Assembly (NCBI GenBank): GCA_028288315.1
Contig: JAQBNY010000268.1
Coordinates: 1-6,947, forward strand
Direction of reading: 5' to 3'
Length of the DNA stretch: 6,947 nucleotides
Source: Mucilaginibacter sp.
GTDB lineage: Bacteria; Bacteroidota; Bacteroidia; Sphingobacteriales; Sphingobacteriaceae
Position numbers and translations under genes: made by a program. The stretch's first letter is position 1. Every line of letters begins with the position of its first letter. The notes under the pieces were generated by a model. That model did not search any database. It was not told the DNA's origin and worked only from the letters and a program-made list of their open reading frames with translations. Positions 5,924 to 6,947 of this stretch are shown here, one piece after another.

Positions 5924-6947
5924 ATGGCTGAAACAGGCTTTAAGAAATGGATCATCACCATAACGGTTATCATAGCCTCTTTACTGGAGCTTATTGATAC
6001 CACTATTGTGAATGTATCCCTGCCCGATATACAGGGTAACCTTGGTGCAACCCTTGAGGATATTGCATGGGTGGTTACCGGTTATGCTGTGGCAAACGTA
6101 ATTATACTCCCTATGTCGGGTTGGTTAGGAAGCCGCTTTGGGCGTAAAAACTATTTCATTACATCCATTATTGTGTTTACCATTGCTTCATTCTTATGCG
6201 GTAATGCAACCGGACTTAATGAACTGGTAATATTCAGGATAATACAGGGTATTGCGGGCGGTGGTTTAATATCAACATCGCAGGCTATATTGATTGAGAC
6301 CTGGCCCCGTGAACAAATTGGTACCGCTACAGCGTTATTTGGTTTAGGAGCGGTAGTAGGCCCAACGGTAGGCCCAACCATTGGTGGGTATATAACAGAT
6401 CACTCTTCATGGAGATGGATATTTTATGTGAATATTCCGGTTGGTGCCCTTGCTGCTTTTTGCGCCTACACATTTATAAATGAAACCCCCAAGGAGGCAA
6501 AGGGGAAACCCATTGACTGGTGGGGTATTGGTTTGCTTGCAGTTGCAGTAGGTAGCTTACAAACTATATTAGAAAAAGGGGAGACCGAAGACTGGTTTGC
6601 TACTCCTTACATTACTGTATTAACGGTAACTGCTGTATTAGGCTTAATACTATTTATATGGCGGGAAATGAGTATTGATTATCCAATAGTAAACTTTGCC
6701 ATATTAAGGCACCGAAGTTTTGCTGTGGGGATGTTTACATCATTTATTCTCGGTTTCGGTTTGTACGGATCAGTGTTTGTGTTCCCGGTGTTTTGTCAGA
6801 CTCTGCTTGGCTTTACGGCGCAGCAAACGGGTGAGATACTGTTCCCGGGTGGGTTGTGTACCATAGTTATGATGCCATTTATAGGTAAAATGCTTAATAA
6901 AGGTATCCCGGCTCAATTTATGGCTACGGGTGGTATGTTCCTGTTTT
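5924..6947 (+). CDS. DHA2-family MFS multidrug efflux pump (EmrB/QacA type), 3' end beyond the right edge
   Basis: This is a proton-driven inner-membrane drug exporter and the motor of the tripartite system. The frame runs without a stop from ATG 5924 to the window end, giving 341 complete residues of a family that is usually about 500-530 with 14 membrane helices. Helix 1 carries LIDTTIVNVSLP at 23-34, with D25 as the conserved acidic residue typical of DHA2 pumps. The loop after helix 2 has the MFS motif A variant GWLGSRFGRK at 66-75. Helix 5 carries motif C, GPTVGPTIGG at 146-155, the antiporter signature. A central hydrophilic loop (NETPKEAKGKPIDWWG) leads to helix 7 and later segments, as in 14-helix members. 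No frameshift is visible. The protein starts MAETGFKKW, 5 bases after the adaptor stop. Substrates cannot be read from the sequence; hydrophobic drugs, bile-salt-like compounds or host/plant phenolics are usual for the family. Confidence 0.92.
   Translation, partial: MAETGFKKWIITITVIIASLLELIDTTIVNVSLPDIQGNLGATLEDIAWVVTGYAVANVIILPMSGWLGSRFGRKNYFITSIIVFTIASFLCGNATGLNELVIFRIIQGIAGGGLISTSQAILIETWPREQIGTATALFGLGAVVGPTVGPTIGGYITDHSSWRWIFYVNIPVGALAAFCAYTFINETPKEAKGKPIDWWGIGLLAVAVGSLQTILEKGETEDWFATPYITVLTVTAVLGLILFIWREMSIDYPIVNFAILRHRSFAVGMFTSFILGFGLYGSVFVFPVFCQTLLGFTAQQTGEILFPGGLCTIVMMPFIGKMLNKGIPAQFMATGGMFLF

Noticed and set aside
6356..6378. Direct repeat of gtaggcccaac with a 12-base period
   Set aside because: It encodes the repeated GPT of MFS motif C (GPTVGPTIGG), a normal protein-level pattern in DHA2 pumps, so it needs no DNA-level explanation.
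6151..6381. Minus-strand open frame of 76 codons
   Set aside because: It is antisense to the MFS pump gene, which has clear family motifs throughout this stretch.

Overview
The window looks like chromosomal DNA from a Bacteroidota, probably a Sphingobacteriaceae-type organism such as Mucilaginibacter or Pedobacter. That placement is an inference. It rests on AT-leaning codon use, promoter boxes of the TAnnTTTG type in place of E. coli-like -10 boxes, nearly absent Shine-Dalgarno sequences, and the look of the proteins themselves. Nothing suggests phage, plasmid or insertion-sequence DNA.

Layout. The left third reads on the minus strand. It holds the 5' part of a small membrane protein gene that runs off the left edge (1-145). 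Upstream of that in the same direction is a large secreted PIG-L/LmbE-type deacetylase with a C-terminal amidotransferase-like domain (210-2657). The right two thirds read on the plus strand and form a compact four-gene run: a TetR-type repressor (2844-3503), a TolC-like outer-membrane channel (3481-4851, overlapping the repressor gene by 23 bases), an EmrA/HlyD-type periplasmic adaptor (4869-5918), and an EmrB-like DHA2-family MFS pump (from 5924, cut off by the right edge). The 186-base region between the two divergent blocks (2658-2843) holds the control signals.

How the parts work together. The plus-strand genes encode every part of an EmrAB-TolC-like tripartite efflux pump: inner-membrane MFS transporter, membrane-anchored adaptor and outer-membrane exit duct, preceded by their likely repressor. 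The intergenic region contains two clear inverted repeats sharing a 14-base core, plus a weaker third copy of the central motif. The repeat nearest tetR lies across the predicted -7 box of the tetR promoter. The simplest model is that the TetR protein represses itself and the pump, and that an unidentified ligand relieves this. The divergent deacetylase has its own well-formed promoter just before its ATG, and nothing shows directly that the repressor controls it.

No gene here is strikingly novel. The most informative points are the multi-site operator, the promoter-based correction of the deacetylase start, and the truncated but intact MFS gene at the right edge. The only non-coding stretches over 20 bases are 146-209 and 2658-2843; no RNA gene, CRISPR array, mobile element or convincing terminator hairpin was seen.
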